This document shows positions 18,601 through 26,163 of a DNA stretch of 64,000 nt, piece after piece. Below the pieces are notes generated by a model. That model saw nothing but the letters and a program-made list of their open reading frames with translations. It did not search any database and was not told the origin of the DNA. The stretch spans positions 62,001-126,000 of the forward strand of contig CAYUMU010000008.1 in NCBI GenBank assembly GCA_964445985.1, written 5' to 3'. A program made the translations under genes and the position numbers. Each line of letters begins with the position of its first letter. Position 1 is the stretch's first letter. This stretch comes from CAYUMU01 sp964445985. GTDB lineage: Bacteria > Planctomycetota > Planctomycetia > Pirellulales > S012-138.

Positions 18601-18694
18601 GCAGCCAGCGCTCAAGGCCACGTTGCCAATGAACCTGCCTCGGAATTCGCCGGCAAAACTCATCCCTCCGGCCGCCAGTTCCGCTAGTCCTTAA
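15656..18694 (+). CDS. Transmembrane Ser/Thr protein kinase with beta-helix-like sensor half (1012 aa)
   Basis: GTG at 15656 is the longest start; ATG at 15677 is equally possible. A Ser/Pro-rich region (1-140) precedes a Hanks-type kinase domain (about 148-415): glycine loop GGGGMGVV, catalytic lysine in VALKIL near 175, HRDIKPSNVLV near 267, DMGLAR (DMG instead of DFG) near 288, and SPEQARD. One membrane helix (LAPVLALGVALLVL, about 443-458) leads to a roughly 550-residue exported half. From about 585 this carries a pectate-lyase-like beta-helix pattern (TLAEACNAADAGDVIELR ... RVTRAVTIRAG). The kinase phosphorylates Ser/Thr in the cytoplasm; the outer half probably senses a ligand or polysaccharide. 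Well-formed active site; sensor role is inference. Confidence 0.9.
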   Translation: MEGPVGIMAQSSTSGPLSKDQNADQPPRGGHSDRDISLKVSNVLESDRTAISEGGGLPVKGTSHLDSPSGSRSSGSSATRDMAPSVLPGEIAAVEQRAAERPLSGSSASQAPAGDHTVISQDPPVPVPGTTASPAATESLLGEWLDHFQLLEFVGGGGMGVVFRARDSRLDRTVALKILSSDRARDRETVRRFRNEAQSAARLDHDNIARVYYVGEDRGLNYIAFEYVDGTNMRDLVVERGPLPVAEAVDYMMQLAHALSHASGRNVIHRDIKPSNVLVTRNGRVKLVDMGLARLSQVQHTDDLTASGVTLGTFDYISPEQARDPRSADVRSDIYSLGCTFYFMLTGRPPFPNGNVLQKLLQHQGDTPPDPRDTNPGIPEEVVRVLRRMLVKEPGRRYQDAGALIVDLSRLAEQLGIDLSNLGAAYVAQEPAAWSRWLQRNLPWLAPVLALGVALLVLDSVWSRKQPPAENWRPSSRFGPPVQSLPENLSPSPAVESTSQPGTSPVAITRPDMTALRVAAVSSAAASDPASTDSASLAASSGGSGVQVAAFDAHLTWNSGSTLPTSVALRFEDVPAVELPPAAEPHPPGLLVVRPGAPPMHPYEFATLAEACNAADAGDVIELRYTGRQIEPAVRVTRAVTIRAGTRPTGEPHRPVLVFSPDETDTARSMFSIAGVKLSLRNVVVEMNLPLGGLNGAWTMAELQQGELEAEQCVFSLTRPLGHETPSFFCVRADQRAESMMMNPAMIEPVVRRASVGRVRLVNCIARGEAVLVFAEQMAPLLLEWQNGLFASMESLLKASGGVMEQGSSRITLNLDHLTALIPGGLCVLETSDDYPRLVPLDVRCSNSILVGSGGRPLIDVSAAEPVGLQQGQLSWQGIHNVYDGFSTLWSLRDRTVNEPSHDLNASLWQEYWGTDREQQAFFGPVQWRGGSPLGANVSLDHHQALEYQIQSQFEVDHPASDEGPVGMQFSRLPTIPLASEMQPALKATLPMNLPRNSPAKLIPPAASSASP

Positions 18695-18879
18695 TCGACC
18701 GCGGTGGTCGTGCCTCGCGCAATCGGTCACAAAACGTGCCGACACCAAGAAAAACGGCAACGTCGCCGAGTGTCCGTCACTGCTTTCCCTTCCGTCTCGT
18801 CCCAGGCCGTCGCTCCAAAGTCCTCCGGTTCCAAGGTTGCCTCATGGGTGTCCTCCGATTCCGCGCGAGCTAACTGACA

Positions 18880-20778
18880 ATGGTTCCAGAGCATGTGAAG
18901 CAAGCCGCGGAAGCGAGCCTTGTTCCGGGCGCATTCTTCGCCCCCGAACCGAGAGCGATCCGATTCAGTTTTGTGCCATCGCTCTGCTGGCGTTGGGAAA
19001 TTATCTCAGGCCGCCTGCTCGATCCGGCGCTCACCCGTAACGAAGCCGAATTTGCCGCCTGGCATGTTCACCAGGCGGACGACGCCGGCGAGTTTCAACC
19101 CCGTCTCAGTATTCTCTATCAGGCGGAGGAAAATCGGCTGTATGTCGTTCGACATATCCAAGTTTATGGGCATGAAGCCTATGAAAGCGCCCCCCATGTG
19201 ATCGAAACCCGCGCCGTGCGAAAATGGACCCGCGAACTCGCCGGCTGGGTCGATGTGGCGCGGGGCGACGCGGCGATTTCCGAGGATCAAATCGCCGCCG
19301 GTTGTCGGCGACTGTTGTTTCAGGCCGTCTGCGGCGCCAGCCGATTGCCAGTGGCTTCGCACGAATCGCAATTGCCGGCGTTCGCGGTAGGCGAGCTCGG
19401 GTATTGGCCGTCGTTGGCCGCCGCCATTTCCGCCAACCGAGCCGAGCAACGCAACCTACCAGACATTCCGCTACGGCAGCCCGAGCAACTATTAAAACTG
19501 GCTTTGCGACCGGAACTTCCTCGCCTCGAACGTGCCAAACTGCTCGAAGCGGCCCTCAGGGCAACGCCGACCGATCGGGTGGTCGCCCTGGCCGAACTGT
19601 GGCACGAGCCGGGTCAGGCCCACGCGAATGGCGAATCAAATTTGGTTTCTGTGGTAACCAGGCTGTTCAACCATCTCGGACTCACACCTTACATTCCCAT
19701 CGAAACGCGGCTGGCCCTGTTTCTTAATCGGTTGATGCAGCATCACGAGGCTCAGGCAGAAGACTCTGCCCAGCGGAGCGAACTGATCGACCTGGTGGCC
19801 TTGCTGCTCTTGCAACTGGCCCGACATCTGGCGGCCTTCGACTTGCGGCTGTTTCACAACTTCGGAGCCGACTACCCCGACCTGCTGCTGCTCGATGCGT
19901 TGCTGCGTGTTTACGATAGCTGGCTTGAGCGTCTGCCGGAGATGGTGTTCCCCAGCGCTGTGAATCCTCCGCAAGCGTCCTCCGCGGGCTGCGAAGATCG
20001 CCAGCAGGCACAGCGCCGCCTGGCCTGGTTGTTGGCCTCGCTGCTTCGCAAAGAGCACGAAGGCTTGCGGGTGCCCGAGGCGCCCACTTCGCCTGGCGAA
20101 AACCAGCGGGTGCTGCCTGCGCCGCTGATTCACGTGGACGATGCCGAAATCATGGAGCCCCGCCTGCGGAGCAAACGGCTGTTTGCCGATGACGCCTGGG
20201 AAGTTCCCCGTAGCGAAGGGCATAAAGAGCTGTTGGCCGCGGCCGCTGGTGATCTGCAAACCGCGGCCGGCCAACGTCTGCTCGGCGAGGCTCTGTTTCT
20301 CGATCGACCGCTGGGCGCGCTGCGCGCGCCCGATATGGTGGACGATACGCCGCTGCTGTCGTACGTGGCCTTCAGCCGTTCGCTGGCTCAAGCCCGGCTG
20401 AGAAAGATGCATCAGTTCCACTGGCTCGATAAGGATACGTTTCAAAATCTCAAGGCGGCCATTGCTGACTTGCCTATCGGGGGCATAGCAGCGAGCGAAC
20501 TTCCCGGCCAACCGCGGCTGGGCGTGGTCAGCCTGGAAGACGCCCGGCTGAACCTGCCCGACTTTGTGTTCCTGCGAACCACGCGCAGTTCGCTGCAAGC
20601 TCTGTTGGCCAGCGGACAACTCCCCCTGGAATCGCTCGACGAAGAAACCCGAGCCTGGCTCACCACGGCTCGCAACGTGCTGCTAATCCGCACCGCGGCG
20701 CCGCCGGGCAAAATCCGCCTCACGGCCTTTGATCGCCAGCAGAAAGCGCGGGCAAAGTGGACATTTTCACCAACGTAA
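18880..20778 (+). CDS. Hypothetical protein (632 aa), likely cytoplasmic
   Basis: Not recognised. ATG at 18880, 185 bp after the kinase gene on the same strand. There is no signal peptide or membrane segment. The N-terminal third is beta-rich (FQPRLSILYQAEENRLYVV, RKWTRELAGWVDVARGD). The middle is helical and rich in Leu/Ala/Glu/Gln (residues about 200-400). The C-terminal part has FVFLRTTRSSLQALLASG and RNVLLIRTAAPPGKIRLT. Codon use and composition match its neighbours. Proximity to the kinase makes it a candidate substrate or partner, but nothing in the sequence proves this. Confidence 0.8.
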   Translation: MVPEHVKQAAEASLVPGAFFAPEPRAIRFSFVPSLCWRWEIISGRLLDPALTRNEAEFAAWHVHQADDAGEFQPRLSILYQAEENRLYVVRHIQVYGHEAYESAPHVIETRAVRKWTRELAGWVDVARGDAAISEDQIAAGCRRLLFQAVCGASRLPVASHESQLPAFAVGELGYWPSLAAAISANRAEQRNLPDIPLRQPEQLLKLALRPELPRLERAKLLEAALRATPTDRVVALAELWHEPGQAHANGESNLVSVVTRLFNHLGLTPYIPIETRLALFLNRLMQHHEAQAEDSAQRSELIDLVALLLLQLARHLAAFDLRLFHNFGADYPDLLLLDALLRVYDSWLERLPEMVFPSAVNPPQASSAGCEDRQQAQRRLAWLLASLLRKEHEGLRVPEAPTSPGENQRVLPAPLIHVDDAEIMEPRLRSKRLFADDAWEVPRSEGHKELLAAAAGDLQTAAGQRLLGEALFLDRPLGALRAPDMVDDTPLLSYVAFSRSLAQARLRKMHQFHWLDKDTFQNLKAAIADLPIGGIAASELPGQPRLGVVSLEDARLNLPDFVFLRTTRSSLQALLASGQLPLESLDEETRAWLTTARNVLLIRTAAPPGKIRLTAFDRQQKARAKWTFSPT

Positions 20779-20784
20779 CGGCTT

Positions 20785-20826
20785 GCTCGCCAACCACCCT
20801 CAGGGTTGCACGCCCATCCGGCGAGC
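20785..20826. terminator. Nested hairpin between convergent genes
   Basis: GCTCGCC (20785-20791) pairs with GGCGAGC (20820-20826). An inner stem-loop ACCCT-c-AGGGT (20796-20806) lies within the loop. It fits a shared terminator for the plus gene ending at 20778 and the minus gene ending at 20855, although there is no T-run. Confidence 0.4.
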
Positions 20827-20854
20827 GGGGAGGGTGGCGCAGCCGCTCCCGGCG

Positions 20855-23329
20855 TCATTGGCCGCCGCCGAACATTCCTTCCATCCGCCGGGCCTGAGCC
20901 GTAGGTGACCTCCAGCCATCGGGCGTCGGCACAAAATCATCGGTCACTTCCGAAGCGGTCGAGGCGGCCGTCTTCAAGATCAGTTCGAGCCAAGTCATCG
21001 CCGGGGAATCGCCGAAGTTCTTACGAAAATCGTCGGGATAGTTCATGCGCACCGTCCCCCGCCAGGTGCAGCGGAAACCAGTTCCCGTGCGCCGCGGCGT
21101 CCCGACTAGCTCGATCTTGTCAATGCGAACGATCATGTACAGCCCGAACTGCCGCATCTGCGGATACGAAGCATGCGCCGTGTAGGGATCGACAATCTCG
21201 CCGCCCAGGGCGGCGATCTCACGGAGGATCGCCAGGCGGATTTCTTCGGAGCTAGGGCCTTCGAAAAGTTCGGTCGGAACCCCCTCCGTGAGCCAAACGC
21301 GTTCGCGCGGGGAGAACTTCGCGAGCCGCAACGACTCATCAATCTCGTACTTGCGACGGTTGGCGAAATCGACGATCGCCCGTCCTGCTTCACAATCCCG
21401 ATCGCCGGCGAGTACAAGATAGTCCATCACCACCGCATCGACCTCTCGAATTGACGACGCCGCGGCCAGCTCGGTCTCGATCTCCGGCCGGACTCGGCTG
21501 AGGGCGCCGTTACGCTGCACATCGAACGCCCCCCGCAATTGGCGAAAGGGTTCGCTCTGCAGCACCATTCCATAGTCCCGGGCCATTTGCCGCCACCAGT
21601 CGGTCATTTGGCGCAAGCCATCGCGTCCTCGCCCGAACGTCTCAAGTTCCGGGAGCTTGGCAGCGGCAGCCTGGGCAGCCAGCGAATTCAGTTTGTCTTG
21701 CACCCAGACTTGAATTTGCTCGCGTTCGGAGGGTTGCGCCCATTGCAAGCCAGCGGCATGTTTTTCAGGCCACTGGGCCAGGAGTTGAGCGCCTTCCATT
21801 CCTTGAGCCTTGCGCACTGCGTCGGCTGCAACCAACCGCAGCGACGGTCCAGCCAGGCGACGCCGAGCCATCTCGATCGCCTGAGCCACTTCTCGCTGTT
21901 CGCCAGGCCAGAGCACTTGGAGCTGGTCAGCCGCCAGTTTTTCAACGCCCGCAACCTGTTCAAGTGCGTCGAGCGACGGGGACATTTCCAATAGCTGTTT
22001 GATCTTGGCCGCCTTGTAACGCCGCAGTTCGCGAAACGCCAGGAGTTTAGAGATGTTTTCGAGCCGACCGAACGAGCCGGAGACGGAGAAAGCCCGTCCG
22101 AAGTATAACGAGACCCCTTTGCGATCGTGCCACAACTTATCGGGGGAACGATCATCGGTGGCCGGATAGTACATCCAGCCTGATTCATTTTCGGTCAAGT
22201 CAAAGTAGGTCGTCCCGAAGTGTTTCTTGAAGTGCTCGTCCTCAAGCAGGTTGAGCCCCTTGGCGCCGACAATTGCCGAGTCGGTTCGATTTAAATCCAA
22301 TTCGGGATACTCGTCCGAGATTCTCTGCATCCAACCGACGAGCGCCGTGTAAAAAGGATTGTTGGGTCCCGGTTGATTGTACGGACCTGTCTTTTCATAG
22401 ACCGGCAGTCCCACAGGCGGCGTGTTGATATATTCGCTCGGTCCTTTGGGCAGGTATCCCTTTGCGTCGCGAACGGGTTGGAAGTACCGCTGCTCGGCGG
22501 CCTGCGGACGCGTCAACGCAACCAGAGATACGCCGTACCGATTGGGTGCAAACGTTCCCACGAGCGTTTCCGGTTGTCCATCGTTGTCGGCCACGTGCAC
22601 GCCCGTGATGTTCAGCGGCTTGATGCGGTCCTGGTTCTTATCAGCAGCATCGGGAGCGAGCCAGAAGCGCCCGGAGACCGGATCGTACGCACCGGTCATC
22701 GCGATTTTGCCTTCGCTAATCTGGCCTCGAAATTGCGTTGGATAGACCGCCGCTTGAGACATCTCGCCGCTTAATCCATGCAAGATCGCTTTGGACTGCG
22801 GATCGATTGGCGGCGGTGTTTGCCGTCGCCCTGTGCCTCCGCCAAAAGCGAAGCCGCCGCGTACCGAGCCGCCAGCTGGTATCGCTTTGTCGGGAGCCAT
22901 CTCCACCACGCCTGTAGCCTGCAACTGCAGCGAGACGCGGATTGCATAGGGATATTCAAAGAAGACTCCATCCCATGCTCCGGCAAAATCATCGTCGCTG
23001 AGCTCCCCTCTCCCGGCTGCTTGAATCGCATCGAGCTGCTGAAAGGTGGCGGTCAGTTCCGGTGTCGCCTGCCAGGGGCGAACCGCGATCGTCGTTGCAG
23101 ACGTGGTGTTTGAATCGCCCCCCGTGGTAGCCGGCGGCGACTCGTGCCGTTCATCGTCGGAGGTCGAGCCAGTATGCTGGGAAGTTCCGGCTTGCGCAGA
23201 TCCGCTCTGGGTAAGCTCATTGCCCGATACCGCGGGAGCAGGTTCTTGGGACTGCCCACATCCCGCAGCGATTGGCGCCAACATCGCGATCAGCGACCAG
23301 AGTAAGCGGCAGTATGAGTTTGCTCTCAT
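20855..23329 (-). CDS. Hypothetical exported lipoprotein (824 aa)
   Basis: The ATG at 23327-23329, with GGGAG upstream (about 23337-23341), starts a lipoprotein signal peptide ending in the lipobox IAAGC (Cys about 22). After a Ser/Thr/Gly-rich linker (about 23-70) comes a mixed alpha/beta protein with no domain I recognise. Visible stretches include YDPVSGRFWLAPDAADKNQD (calcium-loop-like Asp/Asn spacing), WMYYPATDDRSPDKLWHD, and helical segments rich in Glu/Gln/Leu at about 450-600. The C-terminus has TGTGFRCTWRGTVRMNYPDD. It is probably tethered to the inner or outer membrane. An upstream in-frame ATG (23362) would bury the lipobox by 11 residues and lacks a ribosome site. Confidence 0.85.
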   Translation of the reverse strand: MRANSYCRLLWSLIAMLAPIAAGCGQSQEPAPAVSGNELTQSGSAQAGTSQHTGSTSDDERHESPPATTGGDSNTTSATTIAVRPWQATPELTATFQQLDAIQAAGRGELSDDDFAGAWDGVFFEYPYAIRVSLQLQATGVVEMAPDKAIPAGGSVRGGFAFGGGTGRRQTPPPIDPQSKAILHGLSGEMSQAAVYPTQFRGQISEGKIAMTGAYDPVSGRFWLAPDAADKNQDRIKPLNITGVHVADNDGQPETLVGTFAPNRYGVSLVALTRPQAAEQRYFQPVRDAKGYLPKGPSEYINTPPVGLPVYEKTGPYNQPGPNNPFYTALVGWMQRISDEYPELDLNRTDSAIVGAKGLNLLEDEHFKKHFGTTYFDLTENESGWMYYPATDDRSPDKLWHDRKGVSLYFGRAFSVSGSFGRLENISKLLAFRELRRYKAAKIKQLLEMSPSLDALEQVAGVEKLAADQLQVLWPGEQREVAQAIEMARRRLAGPSLRLVAADAVRKAQGMEGAQLLAQWPEKHAAGLQWAQPSEREQIQVWVQDKLNSLAAQAAAAKLPELETFGRGRDGLRQMTDWWRQMARDYGMVLQSEPFRQLRGAFDVQRNGALSRVRPEIETELAAASSIREVDAVVMDYLVLAGDRDCEAGRAIVDFANRRKYEIDESLRLAKFSPRERVWLTEGVPTELFEGPSSEEIRLAILREIAALGGEIVDPYTAHASYPQMRQFGLYMIVRIDKIELVGTPRRTGTGFRCTWRGTVRMNYPDDFRKNFGDSPAMTWLELILKTAASTASEVTDDFVPTPDGWRSPTAQARRMEGMFGGGQ

Positions 23330-23437
23330 AATGATTCTCCCTTCGCCTTCATTAAAGGGCAACAGCAGCGGCAGTTTGGAAGCCGAATTCGTAGAAGGAT
23401 CGCATTCGCTGATCGGCGACGCCCAAGTGTAACGAAG

Positions 23438-23872
23438 CTAAACCTTCCGCTGCTTCATTTGCAACTGGATGCTCTCCAGGGGCACCAACTCGCCTTGCCC
23501 TGCCCCGGGGCAAACTTCGCAGGTTTCTTTCCAGGCCTTCTTGCTCCGCAGGTTGGAGTCCCAGAAGGGCCAGGTTTTGCACTGGATGGGCCGTTGCTCG
23601 TAGACCGTGCATTTGCGATCCACCAAGAAACAGCAATCGCCGTTGGCGTGCTCGATCAAACTCTTGCGGCGGCCAACCAGCCGCACATAACGCCGCGAGA
23701 AGTCTTCCACCGCCAGCTTCATTCGCTCGGCGAGCGCCGCGATTTCATCGTCGCTCACCCACACGTAACCGGGCGCGCCGGTGCAGCAATCGCCGCACTC
23801 GGTGCAGGTGAATTGCAAGCCGTCTTGATACCAGGGGGCCTTGGGTTCGGGCGCCGAACGAGGTTCTATCAT
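23438..23872 (-). CDS. YkgJ-family cysteine-cluster (Fe-S/zinc) protein (144 aa)
   Basis: The ATG at 23870-23872 is used; the longer frame begins with TTG. Cysteine clusters CTECGDCC (residues about 19-26), GDCCFLVDRKC (about 71-81), QCKTWPFW and CEVCPG define the YkgJ/UPF0153 family, putative metal-binding proteins whose cysteines are thought to coordinate an iron-sulfur cluster or zinc. All expected cysteines are present and the length is typical. It is in the same orientation as the lipoprotein gene, 108 bp before it, but a functional link is not evident. Confidence 0.9.
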   Translation of the reverse strand: MIEPRSAPEPKAPWYQDGLQFTCTECGDCCTGAPGYVWVSDDEIAALAERMKLAVEDFSRRYVRLVGRRKSLIEHANGDCCFLVDRKCTVYEQRPIQCKTWPFWDSNLRSKKAWKETCEVCPGAGQGELVPLESIQLQMKQRKV

Positions 23873-24083
23873 GAGCGACAAAAATCTGTCAAAGGGGAAA
23901 TGATGCAGGGAAAAGGCGGCCGATCAAGCGTTTTGCCAGCAGCCCATCGCGCCGACCAAACTCAGTTGTACCCCAGGCCGCCAATGTTTGGGAACTCCCC
24001 CGGTGGCTGGCGTCTCGGCCAAGACTGCAAAGGCGATTGGGGCCGGGATTAGGCTCGGCCATGGTTATTGTAGCGGCGCGGAT

Positions 24084-25283
24084 TCACGGGCGGGACGCCC
24101 CGGCCACGGCCCGCTGGTACAGCGCGACGCAGTCTTCGTGGCGCGTGCCGGCCGCGTCGGTCACGGCGAACTTGTCCGGTCCCCACATGCTCAGTCCGGC
24201 GTGGCGACCGTCTTTGGCCAGCACGTAAAACTTGAGATTGAAGTCGGGCCGGCCCTCGCTGTCGCGCAGCCGATCGGGCGTGGTCTTGGCAACGCGTCGC
24301 AGAACTTCCAGCCCTGCCTCTGGCGGCGACATGCCGCCGCGCATCAGTTCCACGGCGGCAAAGCTGCACATGTTCTGCAGGTTGGCTTCGCCACGGCCCG
24401 TGCTGTCGCACGAGCCGATGGTGTTATCCACATACAGCCCCGCCCCCACAATCGGCGAATCGCCCACTCGGCCGGGCAGTTTGAATGCCAATCCGCTGGT
24501 GCTGGTCACGCACGAAATATCGCCGGCCGCGTTCATGGCCGCCACGTGGATGGTGCCGGTGGGCCGCCCAAAGAATTTTCTTACCGCCGGATCGAGTTGA
24601 TCGTCGGGCGGCGGCAGCCAATCGTCGTTGTCGCTACGGGTTTGTTTCCAATACAGCCAGATCTTGCGGGCTTTTTCCGTCAGCAGGTTTTCTTCGGTAA
24701 AGCCCTGCGCTCGGGCGAACTTGAGGGCGCCTTCGCCCACCAGCAGCACGTGATCGGTCTGCTCCATCACCAGCATGGCCAACCGCGAAGGGTGCCGAAC
24801 CTTGCGCAGGGCGGCCACGGCGCCAGCCCGATGGGTGGGGCCGTGCATCACGGCGGCGTCGAGTTCCACCTCGCCGTCTTCGTTGGGAAGTCCGCCATAG
24901 CCCACGGTCAAGTCGTCGGGATCGTCTTCGACGATGGTCACTCCACTCACGGCCGCCTTGAGCGTGTCTTCGCCTTGCAGCATCAACGCGTAGGCACGGC
25001 GGGTCGCCTCCAATCCGTTGTGCGACGAAATCGCCTTCACCGGGAATTTTCCTTGTTGTGGAAGCGGAGCGGGTTCCGCGCGCCGCGCCCCAGAATAACG
25101 GGGAGCATCGGACGGGGTTGCGGGGGGCGAGGGTTGGTCTTGCGCTGCCTCGGCAGCTGTGGCGGTTCGGCCCGCGCCGCCGCCCGCTACCGCCATGGCC
25201 GCCAAAGGCGCGCTGGCGAGCGTGGTGGCTGCCTGCCTGAGAAAGGCGCGTCGCCCGGTTGAAGTGGGTGGGTGTGGTTCCAT
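24084..25283 (-). CDS. Tat-exported N4-glycosylasparaginase / isoaspartyl peptidase family hydrolase (399 aa)
   Basis: Start taken at ATG 25281-25283 (another ATG lies 9 bases upstream). A Tat leader is clear (GRRAFLRQAATTLASAPLAA). The Ntn-hydrolase core includes DLTVGYGGLPNEDGEVELDA, GTIHVAAMNAAGD with the presumed autocatalytic Thr near residue 240, and GLAFKLPGRVGDSPIVGAG followed by YVDNTIGSCDSTGRGE. These enzymes self-cleave before the Thr and hydrolyse beta-aspartyl or GlcNAc-Asn bonds. The glycosylasparaginase-like loop pattern favours release of asparagine from glycopeptides. Export suggests degradation of external glycoprotein. Exact substrate is inference. Confidence 0.9.
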   Translation of the reverse strand: MEPHPPTSTGRRAFLRQAATTLASAPLAAMAVAGGGAGRTATAAEAAQDQPSPPATPSDAPRYSGARRAEPAPLPQQGKFPVKAISSHNGLEATRRAYALMLQGEDTLKAAVSGVTIVEDDPDDLTVGYGGLPNEDGEVELDAAVMHGPTHRAGAVAALRKVRHPSRLAMLVMEQTDHVLLVGEGALKFARAQGFTEENLLTEKARKIWLYWKQTRSDNDDWLPPPDDQLDPAVRKFFGRPTGTIHVAAMNAAGDISCVTSTSGLAFKLPGRVGDSPIVGAGLYVDNTIGSCDSTGRGEANLQNMCSFAAVELMRGGMSPPEAGLEVLRRVAKTTPDRLRDSEGRPDFNLKFYVLAKDGRHAGLSMWGPDKFAVTDAAGTRHEDCVALYQRAVAGASRP

Positions 25284-25366
25284 GGTGACCATCGGCGGCA
25301 AGCTAGGGTGGCATCAAGATCGACATTCATTCTAACGCGTGCTTGGCCCGATTGCCTGCCGGTTGC

Positions 25367-26149
25367 CTAGAGCTGCTTCAAGTATTCCACCCCACTGGCC
25401 AATTCGTTCACGGGGTCGTCGCTCCGTTCGCGCAGCAGGGTGAACCAGCCGCGGTATTCACGCTCTTCGAGCAGGCCGAGCAGTTGGGGGATGTCGGCCG
25501 AACCGCGGCCGAGGGGGACTTCCATGCCTCGGCCTTGCGACTTGTCGCGCACGCCATCGCGGGCATGCACGTGCATGATGTGCTGGCCCAAGAGTTCGAT
25601 GGCCTGGGCCGGCGAGTAGCCGTTGATGATGAGGTTGCCTGGGTCGAGATCGACGCCCAGCGAGCCCTCGGGCAGGGCGTCCAGCAGGCGTTTCAGATCG
25701 GTGGCCGATTCGCTGCCTGTTTTCGCGGCCAGCCAGGCCCCGGCCTTTTGGGCGTGATTGCCCAGGTCACGGAGCACGTCGGTGAGGATTTGCCACTCGG
25801 GCGCGGCGGTATCTTCGGGCACACGGCCGACGTGATTCACCACGATGGAAGAGCCAAGGGAGTAAGCGAAGTCCATGGCCGCCTTGGTGGCGGTCACCCG
25901 GCGCTCGAGTTCTTCCAGCGTGTCGTAGCCGCGGCGGGTTAAAAAACTGACGGCTGAAATCCGCAAACCCAGGTCGTCCAGCAGTTTTCGCAGTTGCCGC
26001 CGGGCCGTGCTGGAAAATTCGGCTGGTTTTAGCTCGTCCCGGGCGTCGATTTCCACTCCAGTCGCGCCGAGGCGCGCCGCCGTGTGCAAGGCTTTCTTGA
26101 ACGGCTCCCGCAAACTGCGGAGAGCGATGGCAATCTTTAATTCTGGCAT
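25367..26149 (-). CDS. Sugar phosphate isomerase/epimerase-like TIM-barrel protein (260 aa)
   Basis: Xylose-isomerase-like (AP endonuclease 2 superfamily) barrel: the N-terminal strand KIAIALRSL, GATGVEIDARDEL, SSIVVNHVGRVPED, the metal-site strand GVDLDPGNLI near residue 165, HIMHVHARDG near 190 and a late RGWFTLLRER. Candidate divalent-metal ligands (Glu, Asp, His, Glu/Asp) are in the usual places. Members interconvert sugars or inositols. No leader is present, so it acts in the cytoplasm. It begins 14 bp from the divergent secreted protein gene at 26164, so the two probably share a regulatory region. Confidence 0.88.
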   Translation of the reverse strand: MPELKIAIALRSLREPFKKALHTAARLGATGVEIDARDELKPAEFSSTARRQLRKLLDDLGLRISAVSFLTRRGYDTLEELERRVTATKAAMDFAYSLGSSIVVNHVGRVPEDTAAPEWQILTDVLRDLGNHAQKAGAWLAAKTGSESATDLKRLLDALPEGSLGVDLDPGNLIINGYSPAQAIELLGQHIMHVHARDGVRDKSQGRGMEVPLGRGSADIPQLLGLLEEREYRGWFTLLRERSDDPVNELASGVEYLKQL

Positions 26150-26163
26150 GGATCGTTCCGGGC

